Position numbers and translations under genes: made by a program. From Alphaproteobacteria bacterium UBA6149 (GTDB taxonomy: Bacteria; Pseudomonadota; Alphaproteobacteria; Rickettsiales; UBA998), in the NCBI GenBank assembly GCA_002423155.1, contig DIUV01000044.1:58408-122407 (forward strand): a stretch of DNA of 64,000 bases, written 5' to 3'. Position 1 is the stretch's first letter. Each line of letters opens with the position of its first letter. The notes below the pieces were generated by a model. The model was given only the letters and a program-made list of their open reading frames with translations. It was not told the DNA's origin and made no database searches. This document shows positions 34,415 through 42,711 of this stretch, in pieces.

Positions 34415-35617
34415 ATGCAAAAAAAGCAACTCTTGCAAATATTTCTCTTAGCATTTGCTTGTGGTTTACCGCGTCTATTAGTTGCCTCCACTTTATCTGC
34501 CCGTTTGGTGGATGCCGGGATTCAGCGCGCAGCAATTGGTTTGTTTGCTTATGTTGCTTTGCCTTATGCCTTTCATTTTGTTTGGGCGCCTTTAATGGAT
34601 AATCTATCTGCACCTTTTGGTCTGGCAAGACTAGGTCGCAGAAGAGGCTGGATATTATTGACGCAAATATTACTAGTTCCTGCCATTATATTATTAGGCA
34701 TCTTACAAAACCCTATTTATTTAGCCCTTGCTGCCGTACTGGTCGCCTTTTTATCTTCCAGTCAAGACGTGGTGTCGGATGCATTTCGTGCAGAATATAT
34801 TGCTAAAGAAAATCATGGAGAAGCCGCATCCTTAACAGTTTTTGGCTATCGCGTGGGTATGCTTGCATCAGGAGCTGGGGCATTGTTTCTTGCACAATAT
34901 TTCAGTTGGCAATTTGCTTATTTTTGTATGGCAGCTTTGTTACCCCTAGGAATGCTAACCGTTTGGTGGGTGCATGAGCCAGAATATAAAACCGCGCCCA
35001 TTATCGCCACCAGCTTAAAAGACTGGCTCCGACAAGCATTTTTAACTCCCTTCAAACAATTTGCTGGACAACATAAAAATTGGCTGCACTTACTAGCCTT
35101 CATCATGTGCTTTCGCCTTGCAGAAGGGTTTGTCGGCTTCATGTCCACCCCGTTTTTTTTGGATATTGGTTTCAACAAAGAACAAATCGCCACCATCGCC
35201 AAACTTTATGGCTTTGGCGCAACCTTAGCAGGTACTTTCTTAGGCGGAATGTGCGTAAAATGGTTAGGCATGAAAAACGCACTTTTAGTTAGCTCCCTCA
35301 CGCAAATACTCGGCGTCGGAACTTATATATTCGTCGCTTCTTTAGGTGCCAACCAAATGGCGCTTGCCGTTGCCATCACCGCCGACAATCTCGCCGCAGG
35401 CATGGCAGGTTCCATCGGGGTTGCCTTTCTTATGGGGCTAACTAATCCCGCGCATACTGCAACTCAATATGCACTGCTGGGCGCTTTAGCAACGTTTGCT
35501 TCCACTAGCTTAGCAGGTGGCGCTGGCTGGGTATCGCAAATTTTTGGCTGGCAGGCAATGTTTACGTTGGCAATGTTTTTGGGGCTGCCCGCGATTTGGC
35601 TGTGGCGGAAATTGTGA
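34415..35617 (+). CDS. ampG: AmpG-like muropeptide permease (MFS)
   Basis: This 400-residue major facilitator has about twelve hydrophobic segments. The segment SSSQDVVSDAFRAEYI matches the AmpG signature that follows the fourth helix, and YAFHFVWAPLMD resembles the family's second. AmpG imports anhydro-muropeptides for cell-wall recycling. The call is strengthened by the ampD-like amidase gene 10 bases downstream, which acts on the imported product. Start ATG at 34415 immediately follows the kinase stop. Confidence 0.85.
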   Translation: MQKKQLLQIFLLAFACGLPRLLVASTLSARLVDAGIQRAAIGLFAYVALPYAFHFVWAPLMDNLSAPFGLARLGRRRGWILLTQILLVPAIILLGILQNPIYLALAAVLVAFLSSSQDVVSDAFRAEYIAKENHGEAASLTVFGYRVGMLASGAGALFLAQYFSWQFAYFCMAALLPLGMLTVWWVHEPEYKTAPIIATSLKDWLRQAFLTPFKQFAGQHKNWLHLLAFIMCFRLAEGFVGFMSTPFFLDIGFNKEQIATIAKLYGFGATLAGTFLGGMCVKWLGMKNALLVSSLTQILGVGTYIFVASLGANQMALAVAITADNLAAGMAGSIGVAFLMGLTNPAHTATQYALLGALATFASTSLAGGAGWVSQIFGWQAMFTLAMFLGLPAIWLWRKL

Positions 35618-35627
35618 GGGTTGATTC

Positions 35628-36281
35628 ATGATAAAACTTCCCTCTCCTAATTATAACCAACGACCCACTCCCATAAGTGCGTTGGTTTTTCATTATACGG
35701 GCATGCAGGATGCGGCTTCGGCTTTGGCGCGGCTTTGTGCGCAAGAGTCGCAAGTTTCGGCGCATTATGTGGTTGATGAAGCAGGCGAAATTTATCAGTT
35801 GGTGGCGGAAGAACATCGCGCATGGCATGCGGGGGTTAGTCATTGGCGCGGGAGAGATAATCTTAATGATTTTTCGGTGGGGATAGAAATAGTTAATCCG
35901 GGGCATGAATTTGGTTATCGTCCGTTTCCGCAAACGCAGATGGAAGCGGTGGCGCAATTAAGCTTGGCGATTATTAAGCGGCATGATATTCCTGTTTCTA
36001 ACATATTGGGGCATTCCGACATTGCCCCCGCCCGCAAGCAAGATCCGGGAGAATTATTCGCGTGGAAATGGCTGGCAGAGCAAGGAGTGGGCTATTTTCC
36101 TGTGTCTTCGGGTGAACTTATGGCTAGTGAGAAACTGGCAGATTATGGATATGCCACACATTTGAATTCTCTTGTTGATGTTATTAAAGCCTTTCAACGC
36201 CGCTTTCGACCAGCCGCAATAAATGGTGAATGGGATGATGAATGTGCTGGTTTATTGGGTGCTTTACTGGGCAATTATTAA
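35628..36281 (+). CDS. N-acetylmuramoyl-L-alanine amidase, AmpD-like
   Basis: This 217-residue zinc amidase of the Amidase_2/PGRP fold has ligands H22 (FHYTG), H129 (LGHSDIAP) and D139 (RKQDPG), with E87 in VGIEIVNPG nearby. The C-terminal region (LVDVIKAFQRRFRPAAINGEWDDECAGLL) is a peptidoglycan-binding repeat. There is no signal peptide, which fits a cytoplasmic AmpD-type enzyme that removes the peptide from anhydroMurNAc. It sits directly after the AmpG-like permease. Confidence 0.93.
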   Translation: MIKLPSPNYNQRPTPISALVFHYTGMQDAASALARLCAQESQVSAHYVVDEAGEIYQLVAEEHRAWHAGVSHWRGRDNLNDFSVGIEIVNPGHEFGYRPFPQTQMEAVAQLSLAIIKRHDIPVSNILGHSDIAPARKQDPGELFAWKWLAEQGVGYFPVSSGELMASEKLADYGYATHLNSLVDVIKAFQRRFRPAAINGEWDDECAGLLGALLGNY

Positions 36282-36347
36282 CTTGACATTAATTATTGGT
36301 TAGCATAAAGGTAAGGCTCCTTTAAAACTAAGCCCTTGGAGGCTTTT

Positions 36348-36962
36348 ATGAAAATTTTAAATCTGGTTGTGCAGTATTTTATTGGTATTCTTAAAGAAGC
36401 GTTAACGGCAATCAAGTCAATGTGTGGTTTGAAAAAGATATGCTGGTTGGAAGTGTTTCAACAAGTATTGAGGTTTTTGTTGTTGATTATCATTATATTA
36501 ATCTCTTTTGTTGGGCTTTTGTCTTTTCTATTGGGGCTATCGGCTTTATTCTTGTTTCCATCCGAGCTTTTGCTCTTTAGTAGCGGTCTAAAATTGATTA
36601 CCTCCAATCATGAATTAGTAGGTGTGATTGTGGTTTTTCTATTTGTGGTTTGTGGTGTTGTAGCCATGCTGTTGTGGGCGCTATGCAACCCCAGACTGTG
36701 CTGTAGTGCAAACTTGTTTTATGATTCTTGGATTTTGTTGCAGCTAACCATAAAAGTTGCGGCTAAATCTTGGGCATTTTCGTTTGTGTGCGCTATAATT
36801 GGTTTGTTGGTTGGTCTGTTAGTGTGGGCGTTGTATGATGATCAACCTGCTTTTCAATATAGCAAAGAATTTGCCATTTATTTTACCATGGCGGCGCAAA
36901 TTTTTTCGCTAATTTGGTTTCCTACAACTGTTAAAGCAATTATTCAAAGCCGAAACGCTTAA
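36348..36962 (+). CDS. hypothetical polytopic membrane protein, 204 aa
   Basis: I do not recognise a family. The ATG at 36348 follows GGAGG at 7 bases; an upstream TTG opens the frame but overlaps that site. The protein has at least four hydrophobic segments (residues about 40-75, 95-120, 140-165, 175-195) and no clear catalytic motif. It stands between the ampD-like gene and a hairpin. Confidence 0.7.
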   Translation: MKILNLVVQYFIGILKEALTAIKSMCGLKKICWLEVFQQVLRFLLLIIIILISFVGLLSFLLGLSALFLFPSELLLFSSGLKLITSNHELVGVIVVFLFVVCGVVAMLLWALCNPRLCCSANLFYDSWILLQLTIKVAAKSWAFSFVCAIIGLLVGLLVWALYDDQPAFQYSKEFAIYFTMAAQIFSLIWFPTTVKAIIQSRNA

Positions 36963-36981
36963 AATACATTGCTTTGTTTCA

Positions 36982-37014
36982 CCCTTTCTTTGTGCAAACC
37001 ACGCAAAGAAAGGG
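36982..37014. terminator. hairpin between convergent genes
   Basis: An 11-bp perfect stem (ccctttctttg with caaagaaaggg, 11-base loop) lies between the membrane-protein gene and the convergent aroQ. It lacks a long U run, so termination is probable rather than certain. Confidence 0.55.
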
Positions 37015-37041
37015 GTTCCTGCAACTAGCTTACTATACTCA

Positions 37042-37476
37042 CTAGAAAGACAATAACTTATACATCGCATCAATCGCCAACAAATAACCTTGGCTGCCCA
37101 GCCCAAAAACTCCCCCCTTAGCAATGGGCGAAATGTAAGAAAAATGCCGAAATTCTTCCCGAGCGAAAATATTAGAAAGATGCACCTCGATGATGGGTAT
37201 TTCCACGGCAGATAGCGCATCTCGCAAGGCAATTGATGTATGGCTATAGCCAGCAGGATTGATAATAATCCCCGAATATTTCTCCCGCGCGTCTTGCACC
37301 CAATTGACTAATTCGCCTTCATGGTTGCTTTGCTTACAATCTAAGTTTATAGAGAGTAAATTGGCTTTTGCGCGACATTGTTGCTCAATATCGCTCAAGG
37401 TTTCTCGTCCATAAATTTCTGGCTCTCTGGTGCCGAGTAAGTTTAGATTGGGGCCATTTAGTAACAATAGATTCAT
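37042..37476 (-). CDS. aroQ: type II 3-dehydroquinate dehydratase
   Basis: This 144-residue enzyme catalyses the third step of the shikimate pathway. The N-terminus [20 protein letters not shown] has the catalytic Y22, and H79 lies in [15 protein letters not shown]. The remaining signature IIEVHLSNI is present. Its length is typical of the dodecameric type II enzyme. It lies beside the thiS-thiG pair, which is transcribed divergently across a three-stem repeat. Confidence 0.97.
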   Translation of the reverse strand: MNLLLLNGPNLNLLGTREPEIYGRETLSDIEQQCRAKANLLSINLDCKQSNHEGELVNWVQDAREKYSGIIINPAGYSHTSIALRDALSAVEIPIIEVHLSNIFAREEFRHFSYISPIAKGGVFGLGSQGYLLAIDAMYKLLSF

Positions 37477-37492
37477 GATTTTATCCTTAATA

Positions 37493-37573
37493 TATAGAGA
37501 TTCCTCTTTAAAATCACCCTAAACGGGAATCACTATACAAGCTTGCGACCGCAAGCTCGCCACTCGTGTGGCG
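37493..37573. repeat. three-stem structured repeat, copy 2
   Basis: Read on the minus strand this copy has the same three hairpins as 33299-33382: cgccac/gtggcg (37558-37573), gcttgc/gcaagc (37541-37556) and a terminal stem with two mismatches (37493-37504 with 37526-37537). Paired positions change together relative to the other copies. It lies in the aroQ/thiS intergenic region. Confidence 0.7.
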
Positions 37574-37608
37574 TGAAAATAAAGAAGAAAGAAAAAAGAG
37601 TATAAAAT

Positions 37609-37809
37609 ATGCAGCTTATAGTAAATGGCGAAAAGCAAATATATGATATTTCTCTCAATATATCTGAATTATTGACAAAATTAGCTATAGATACACGCAA
37701 AATAGCGGTAGAACGTAACTTACAAATTGTTCCCAAATCTTGCTATGGTTCCCAAAATTTGCAAGACGGGGATATAATCGAAATTGTCGCTTTCATTGGT
37801 GGAGGATGA
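37609..37809 (+). CDS. thiS: sulfur carrier protein ThiS
   Basis: This 66-residue ubiquitin-like protein carries sulfur as a C-terminal thiocarboxylate for the thiazole moiety of thiamine. The beta-grasp pattern and the terminal Gly-Gly (VAFIGGG) are present, and thiG follows after three bases. I see no TPP riboswitch in the leader. Confidence 0.95.
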   Translation: MQLIVNGEKQIYDISLNISELLTKLAIDTRKIAVERNLQIVPKSCYGSQNLQDGDIIEIVAFIGGG

Positions 37810-37812
37810 AAA

Positions 37813-38583
37813 ATGCATGATACATTAACCATCGCAGGTAAAGAATTCAACTCGCGTTTGCTGGTTGGTACGGGCAAATATAAAGACATGCCGCAAATGC
37901 AAGCCGCAATTGCCGCCAGTGGTGCAGAAATTGTCACCGTGGCGCTACGCAGAATGGCGCTGGCTAATGGTGGCAATATCACCGACCATTTAGACCCCAA
38001 TATTTACACTTATCTACCCAATAGCGCAGGTTGCTACAATGCGGAAGACGCCATCCGCACCCTGCGTTTAGCGCGAGAAGCAGGCGGCGGTAAATTAGTA
38101 AAACTCGAAGTAATTGGTGACCCCAAAACCCTTTATCCGGATGTGGAACAAACCTTGGCTGCCGCAAAAATCCTCGTTGCCGAAGGTTTCGACGTCATGG
38201 CTTATACTAATGATGACCCCATCATGGCAAAAAAATTAGAATTAGCTGGCTGCATCGCCATCATGCCCCTAGCTGCCCCGATTGGTTCTGGGCTGGGCAT
38301 TCAAAACCCTTTAAATATTCGTTTTATCGTTGAGCAAGCTAATGTGCCAATCTTGGTTGATGCTGGAGTGGGAACCGCTTCTGACGCCGCCCTTGCCATG
38401 GAACTCGGCTGTGATGCAGTATTGATGAACACCGCAATCGCCGAAGCACAAGACCCCATAATGATGGCACGCGCCATGAAATTAGGGGTAGAAGCAGGAC
38501 GGTTGGCATTCTTAGCAGGGCGCATGCAAAAACGCGAGTTTGCCGCAGCTTCGTCACCTGAAATGGGTAAAGTAACTAATTAA
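37813..38583 (+). CDS. thiG: thiazole synthase
   Basis: This 256-residue (beta/alpha)8 enzyme forms the thiazole phosphate of thiamine from deoxyxylulose phosphate, a glycine-derived imine and ThiS thiocarboxylate. The Schiff-base lysine is K97 in [10 protein letters not shown], and the phosphate-binding [13 protein letters not shown] and [11 protein letters not shown] segments are intact. It follows thiS. Other thi genes are not in the window. Confidence 0.96.
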   Translation: MHDTLTIAGKEFNSRLLVGTGKYKDMPQMQAAIAASGAEIVTVALRRMALANGGNITDHLDPNIYTYLPNSAGCYNAEDAIRTLRLAREAGGGKLVKLEVIGDPKTLYPDVEQTLAAAKILVAEGFDVMAYTNDDPIMAKKLELAGCIAIMPLAAPIGSGLGIQNPLNIRFIVEQANVPILVDAGVGTASDAALAMELGCDAVLMNTAIAEAQDPIMMARAMKLGVEAGRLAFLAGRMQKREFAAASSPEMGKVTN

Positions 38584-38607
38584 TAACGCTTTTAGGATAC
38601 ATTATAA

Positions 38608-39069
38608 CTAGCTATCTTCTGGCTGCCGCAAAGTTTCCTTTTTAGCGATATTTTTTGTATCAATATAGCTTTTCAAGATTAGTTCAGCGGTTGCTAGCGT
38701 TAAGCTTACTTCCCCGTCAGTTTCTTTTTCTGCCATAGCGTGGCGGAATAATTCAAAGATATATAAATCCTCATCTTCTGCGCTTAATTTTGCCCAAGAT
38801 TGGCGGCGAATTGCTCGCATAGCCTGTTGGCGTGCCAACAAAAATATTTGCCTATCTAACTGTATTGGGGAGGCAGAAGAAACTATTTCTGCTGGTGCGC
38901 AGCCCAATGCTTTGGATAAAGTTTCTATCCAGCCCAAGGTGAGCTGTAAACTACCATTTTCCAGCTTAGAAATCTGACTTTTCGCTTTGCCAACCGATTC
39001 CGCGAGTTGCTCTTGGGTGAGCCCTCGGGATTTGCGGAGGTTCTTAACTCTATTTTGTGTGTTTTCCAT
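38608..39069 (-). CDS. XRE-family helix-turn-helix protein
   Basis: This 153-residue protein has an N-terminal Cro/C1-type helix-turn-helix (LRKSRGLTQEQLAESVGKAKSQISKLENG, residues about 10-40) and a helical C-terminal region without recognised ligand motifs. Its target is unknown. It is divergent from the 92-aa gene at 39259 across an AT-rich region that holds palindromes and a CtrA-type box. Confidence 0.85.
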   Translation of the reverse strand: MENTQNRVKNLRKSRGLTQEQLAESVGKAKSQISKLENGSLQLTLGWIETLSKALGCAPAEIVSSASPIQLDRQIFLLARQQAMRAIRRQSWAKLSAEDEDLYIFELFRHAMAEKETDGEVSLTLATAELILKSYIDTKNIAKKETLRQPEDS

Positions 39070-39189
39070 GGCTATTCTTATATACTCTAATTGTTACGAA
39101 TTCGTTACCATGTTAAAGAAAAAATACTTTTTATAAAAGTTTCTAAAAGGGAAATATTTTTGCAAGAATATGAATAATTGGTTAATAAA

Positions 39190-39205
39190 TTAACTAATTA
39201 TTAAC
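39190..39205 (+). promoter_or_regulatory. perfect CtrA-type box TTAA-N7-TTAAC
   Basis: The sequence TTAACTAATTATTAAC fits the full alphaproteobacterial CtrA consensus TTAA-N7-TTAAC exactly. It lies 54 bases upstream of the 92-aa gene and within an 11-bp perfect inverted repeat (39178-39188 with 39198-39208). It could regulate that gene, the divergent XRE gene, or both. In AT-rich DNA a chance match is possible. Confidence 0.5.
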
Positions 39206-39258
39206 CAATAGCTGCGATAACATAAACACATTCACAAAACAGTCGATTTCGGTAGATT

Positions 39259-39537
39259 ATGAACAATAATAGCAAGCAGCATAATGCATTCAATAATATA
39301 GAAGAATCAGTAATATTGCAATTTGCCGAACGGCTATTAGAAATGAGTGAGGTAGAGTTAATGGAAGCGTTTTCCACCCCCGATTATTATGCGGCACTGA
39401 CGGAATTAAAGAAAAATATTAAGATAGTCATTCAGCGTCGCCAATCATCTATTCACCTACTAAAAAAAGCCTCTGCACGATTGGTAGATATGGAAAAATT
39501 AGATAATTTACATAATGAAGCACAGGATTTTGCATAA
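39259..39537 (+). CDS. hypothetical helical protein, 92 aa
   Basis: I do not recognise a family. The protein is almost entirely helical and charged, with no signal peptide or membrane segment; the C-terminal half (IQRRQSSIHLLKKASARLVDMEKLDNLHNEAQ) has coiled-coil character. It is divergent from the XRE regulator and has a CtrA-type box upstream, which may link it to cell-cycle control. Confidence 0.7.
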   Translation: MNNNSKQHNAFNNIEESVILQFAERLLEMSEVELMEAFSTPDYYAALTELKKNIKIVIQRRQSSIHLLKKASARLVDMEKLDNLHNEAQDFA

Positions 39538-39604
39538 TTGTGCGATTTAATAATAAATTTTGCTTGCACATAGTAGGATTAATATGCAAAAAGGATGCCT
39601 TGAT

Positions 39605-39689
39605 GCGGGTGTGGCGAAATTGGTAGACGCACCAGATTTAGGTTCTGGCGCCGCAAGGCGTGGGGGTTCAAGTCCCTCCACCCGCACCA
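39605..39689 (+). tRNA. tRNA-Leu(UAG)
   Basis: An 85-base tRNA gene with encoded CCA folds fully: the acceptor stem GCGGGTG pairs with CACCCGC, the anticodon arm is CCAGA-TTTAGGT-TCTGG with anticodon TAG, a variable arm (CGCCGCAAGGCG) marks it as a class II leucine tRNA, and the T arm is GGGGGTTCAAGTCCCTC. It sits between the 92-aa gene and the TRIC gene. Confidence 0.97.
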
Positions 39690-39723
39690 AGTTTATTTTT
39701 AGGCAGCCCTCAGCCCCAAAAAC

Positions 39724-40350
39724 ATGCAATCCATTTATTACATCCAAACTTTATACATCGCCTCTTTCGTGGGTAGCGTTGCTTTTGCCTTGTCGGGTTT
39801 TTTGGTGGGCACGCGTAAGCATCTGGATGTGATGGGGATTTTTATTCTCGCTTTTTTAACTGCCAATGGCGGCGGCGTGGTGCGTGATTTATTGGTTGGG
39901 CGTGCGCCATCCATGCTGATTAGCACAGAGCCTTTCTGGTTAACTGCGGGAGTGGTCTGTTTGGCAACAATCTTCAAACTACAGCGCTTGGCAGGGCTGG
40001 AGCGGCGCTGGATATTTGTGGTGTGTGATGGGGTAGGGCTGGTGGCGTTTGGCGTTACGGGGGCGTTAATTGGTCTTGAAGAGCAGGTGCATTTCTTTGG
40101 CGTGCTTACCTTGTCACTCCTCACTGCAACGGGCGGAGGTATCATCCGCGATTTATTGGTTAACGAGGTTCCCGAAGTGCTGCATGGGGATTTTTATGGT
40201 AGTATTGCCCTGTTGCTGGGCGCAGCGTTATATGTATTAAATATGTTTGGATGGATAAATCCCGGATCTATTTTAAGCGTTTTCGCTGGCGCCTTTGCCA
40301 TGCGGATATTTGCTTATAAGCAAAAATGGCGATTACCTAAGATTAAGTAA
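39724..40350 (+). CDS. TRIC-family (UPF0126/YadS-like) membrane protein
   Basis: This 208-residue protein contains the duplicated glycine-rich motif of the UPF0126/TRIC family, GGGVVRDLL and GGGIIRDLL, each preceded by a kinked helix (FLTANGGG, LLTATGGG). The two three-helix repeats plus a seventh helix give the TRIC potassium/cation-channel fold; the ion used by this protein is not known. It is monocistronic after the tRNA and converges on ribH. Confidence 0.92.
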   Translation: MQSIYYIQTLYIASFVGSVAFALSGFLVGTRKHLDVMGIFILAFLTANGGGVVRDLLVGRAPSMLISTEPFWLTAGVVCLATIFKLQRLAGLERRWIFVVCDGVGLVAFGVTGALIGLEEQVHFFGVLTLSLLTATGGGIIRDLLVNEVPEVLHGDFYGSIALLLGAALYVLNMFGWINPGSILSVFAGAFAMRIFAYKQKWRLPKIK

Positions 40351-40361
40351 CCGCCAGAAGA

Positions 40362-40790
40362 CTAATCAAAAAAACGGTTCTTAATAGCCAGCATGGTCAA
40401 ACAAGCCTCTACCGCAGCTTTGCCCTTGTTTTTGCGTGATGGCAAAGCGCGTTCCCACGCTTGTTCTTCATTTTCTACGGTTAGTACGCCATAACCAATG
40501 GGGGCTTGCTGATAAATAGCTAGTTCGTTGATTCCCCGTGCACTTTCAATACACACATAATCATAATGGGTAGTTTCTCCGCGGATTACGCAGCCCAAAG
40601 CTACGAAGCCGTCATATAATTCTCCGCCTTCTAAAGCAAAAGCAATCGCCGCAGGAATTTCAAACGCACCAGGGACGCTGAGCACTTCAAACGTATGTCC
40701 CTGTTTTTGTAATTCTTCGCTAGCGCCTTGTACAAGGGCGGCGGTTATGTCTTTGTAGAAATCCGCCGCGACGATTAATATATTAGCCAT
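40362..40790 (-). CDS. ribH: 6,7-dimethyl-8-ribityllumazine synthase
   Basis: This 142-residue enzyme condenses the pyrimidine and dihydroxybutanone phosphate halves of riboflavin. The signature GAFEIP and GCVIRGETTHYDYV are present, with the catalytic histidine in THYDYV, and TVENEEQAW supplies the C-terminal helix. It is the last gene of the rib cluster; nusB, which often follows, is not here. Confidence 0.96.
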   Translation of the reverse strand: MANILIVAADFYKDITAALVQGASEELQKQGHTFEVLSVPGAFEIPAAIAFALEGGELYDGFVALGCVIRGETTHYDYVCIESARGINELAIYQQAPIGYGVLTVENEEQAWERALPSRKNKGKAAVEACLTMLAIKNRFFD

Positions 40791-40812
40791 GATTATTATT
40801 CTCCTTTTGAGG

Positions 40813-41934
40813 TTAATACCTATTTGTAAGCGGCGTATAGCCAGATATATTTAAACCATAACCTTCTAACCCAATAACTGCGCGTTGGGTATCAGAAAGT
40901 AGCAACATGTTTTGCACGCCTAAATCCAGCAAAATTTGTGCGCCAATGCCGTAATCACGTAAATCACGTTGGCTAGTGTTTTTATCCGCAGGTGCTTGGC
41001 GGCGGCTTAATATTTCGGAGATAGCTCCGGGGAGTGGATTGCGTAATAAAACTAAAACGCCGCAATCACTTTGGGCAATTTGCCGCAAAGCAGCTTGCAA
41101 TGCACCGGTGCGCGGCTTATTTGCCTCTGCTAGCACATCATGCAGTACATCTAAGGCGTGCATTCTTACTAGAGTGGGTTTCTCAGGATGAGGAGTTCCT
41201 TTTACTAAGGCGATATGTTCGGTTTTGGTTAGGCGGTTTTGATAAACCACCATTTTGAATTCGCCGCCATATTCACTAACAAAATCTGTTTCTTGTACAC
41301 GCTCAATCAATCTTTCAAAGCGGCGGCGATAGGCTATCAAATCGGCAATCGTGGCGATTTTTAAATTATGTTCCTTGGCAAAAGGTATCAAATCGGGCAG
41401 GCGTGCCATGCTGCCATCATCATTCATAATCTCGCAAATTACTCCTGCTGGGTTTAGCCCGGCGAGGGTAGAAATATCCACCGCTGCTTCCGTATGCCCA
41501 GCACGAACTAACACGCCACCATCACGCGCCATGAGGGGAAATACGTGCCCCGGAGAAACAATATCAGAACTCGGGGCGGTTTTATCAATTGCCACCGCAA
41601 TGGTGCGTGCACGATCGGCGGCGGAAATGCCCGTAGTTACCCCCTCACGCGCCTCAATGGAAATGGTAAAGGCGGTTTCGTGGCGCGAACCATTATGGCG
41701 TGCCATTAAAGGCAGATTCAGCTGTTCTACGCGCTCACGATTAAGCGCTAAGCAAATTAAGCCGCGCCCATATTTCGCCATAAAATTCACGGCTTTATCA
41801 TCGCAATAATTGGCTGGTATAACTAAATCACCTTCATTTTCGCGCTGCTCATCATCCACGAGGATAAACATTTTTCCTTGTTTGGCATCGGCAATTATAT
41901 CTTCAATCGGGGAGAGATGTTGAGTATGGGGCAT
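40813..41934 (-). CDS. 3,4-dihydroxybutanone phosphate synthase with degenerate GTP cyclohydrolase II domain (RibBX)
   Basis: This 373-residue protein has an intact N-terminal RibB domain (LVDDEQRENEGDLVIPAN, RHNGSRHETAFTISIEAREGVTTG) that makes the four-carbon unit of riboflavin. The C-terminal part has the length of a GTP cyclohydrolase II (RibA) domain, but the zinc-binding cysteine cluster (usually near VRVHSEC...CDCG) is gone: the aligned stretch reads VRMHALDVLHDVLAEA. This is the RibBX type, whose RibA-like domain is not expected to work. A separate RibA should be elsewhere in the genome. It is the third gene of the rib cluster. Confidence 0.9.
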   Translation of the reverse strand: MPHTQHLSPIEDIIADAKQGKMFILVDDEQRENEGDLVIPANYCDDKAVNFMAKYGRGLICLALNRERVEQLNLPLMARHNGSRHETAFTISIEAREGVTTGISAADRARTIAVAIDKTAPSSDIVSPGHVFPLMARDGGVLVRAGHTEAAVDISTLAGLNPAGVICEIMNDDGSMARLPDLIPFAKEHNLKIATIADLIAYRRRFERLIERVQETDFVSEYGGEFKMVVYQNRLTKTEHIALVKGTPHPEKPTLVRMHALDVLHDVLAEANKPRTGALQAALRQIAQSDCGVLVLLRNPLPGAISEILSRRQAPADKNTSQRDLRDYGIGAQILLDLGVQNMLLLSDTQRAVIGLEGYGLNISGYTPLTNRY

Positions 41935-41942
41935 GGTTTTTT

Positions 41943-42533
41943 CTATTTGTTTTTGAGCATTTTTTCAACATAGCGTGCAAGCATATCAATCTCAAGGTTT
42001 AAGCTTTCCCCCAGTTGTTTTTCTGCCAGATTAGTCTGCGCTAAACTATGGGGAATCAGCATGATGCCGAATTGCTGGTTTTCTGTATGAGTTACGGTTA
42101 GCGAAACGCCATTTAGGGTAACCGAGCCTTTTTCCGTAATAAAAACAGCTAATTCAGGCGGATATTCAAGCATTATCCGCAGGCAATCCCCCACTTCTTC
42201 GCGCGTTTTTATGGTGGCAATGCCATCCACATGCCCACTAACCAAGTGCCCCCCCAACTCATCCCCCATACGGAGCGCGCGTTCTAAGTTGATTTTTTGC
42301 CCAATTTTCCAGTTGTTTAAGTTGGTGCAGCTTAAAGTTTGCACGGAAACATCGACCAAAAATGCATTATGTTCTTTGTGAGTAACCGTCAAACATACCC
42401 CATCACAAGCAATGGATGCACCTAAGGCAATGTTTTCTAAATCATAATTAGTGGCAATCGCAAAACTTTTACGGGTTTCATGATTAATTATCTGGGTGAT
42501 AGTGCCGAGATCGGAGATGATGCCTGTGAACAT
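41943..42533 (-). CDS. ribE: riboflavin synthase, alpha subunit
   Basis: This 196-residue enzyme dismutates two lumazines into riboflavin. It has two lumazine-binding repeats starting MFTGIISDLGTI and HLVSGHVDGIATI, and the repeat motif SVTLNGVSLTVT. The N-terminal MFTGII is invariant in the family. It is followed nine bases later by ribBX, and separated from ribD by a palindromic repeat. Confidence 0.96.
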   Translation of the reverse strand: MFTGIISDLGTITQIINHETRKSFAIATNYDLENIALGASIACDGVCLTVTHKEHNAFLVDVSVQTLSCTNLNNWKIGQKINLERALRMGDELGGHLVSGHVDGIATIKTREEVGDCLRIMLEYPPELAVFITEKGSVTLNGVSLTVTHTENQQFGIMLIPHSLAQTNLAEKQLGESLNLEIDMLARYVEKMLKNK

Positions 42534-42584
42534 TTTTTATTTTCCGCAAATATATTGAATAATAATTGTTTCGTGAGGTGTAAC

Positions 42585-42680
42585 TATCGTCATGCCGCCG
42601 TAGGGCGGTATCCATGCCTATCTGCTAGCTGCACAGCCAGTTGTTTGGCATGGATACCGCCCTGCGGCGGTATGACAATA
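42585..42680. repeat. GTCATGCCGCC/GCGGTATCC palindrome inside the rib cluster
   Basis: Two 34-base arms (42585-42618 and 42647-42680, a few mismatches) form a long hairpin whose core sequence (gcggtatccatgcc) is shared with the palindrome at 52668-52766. It occupies the 178-base ribD-ribE gap. No AT-rich shell or target duplication is clear here. Confidence 0.65.
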
Positions 42681-42711
42681 GAGAGTTTTTATGATTAAAT
42701 CGCGTTACTTT

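Noticed and set aside
37574..37608. TPP riboswitch before thiS
   Set aside because: No CTGAGA/ACCTGA-type core is present; the leader is mostly a three-stem repeat.
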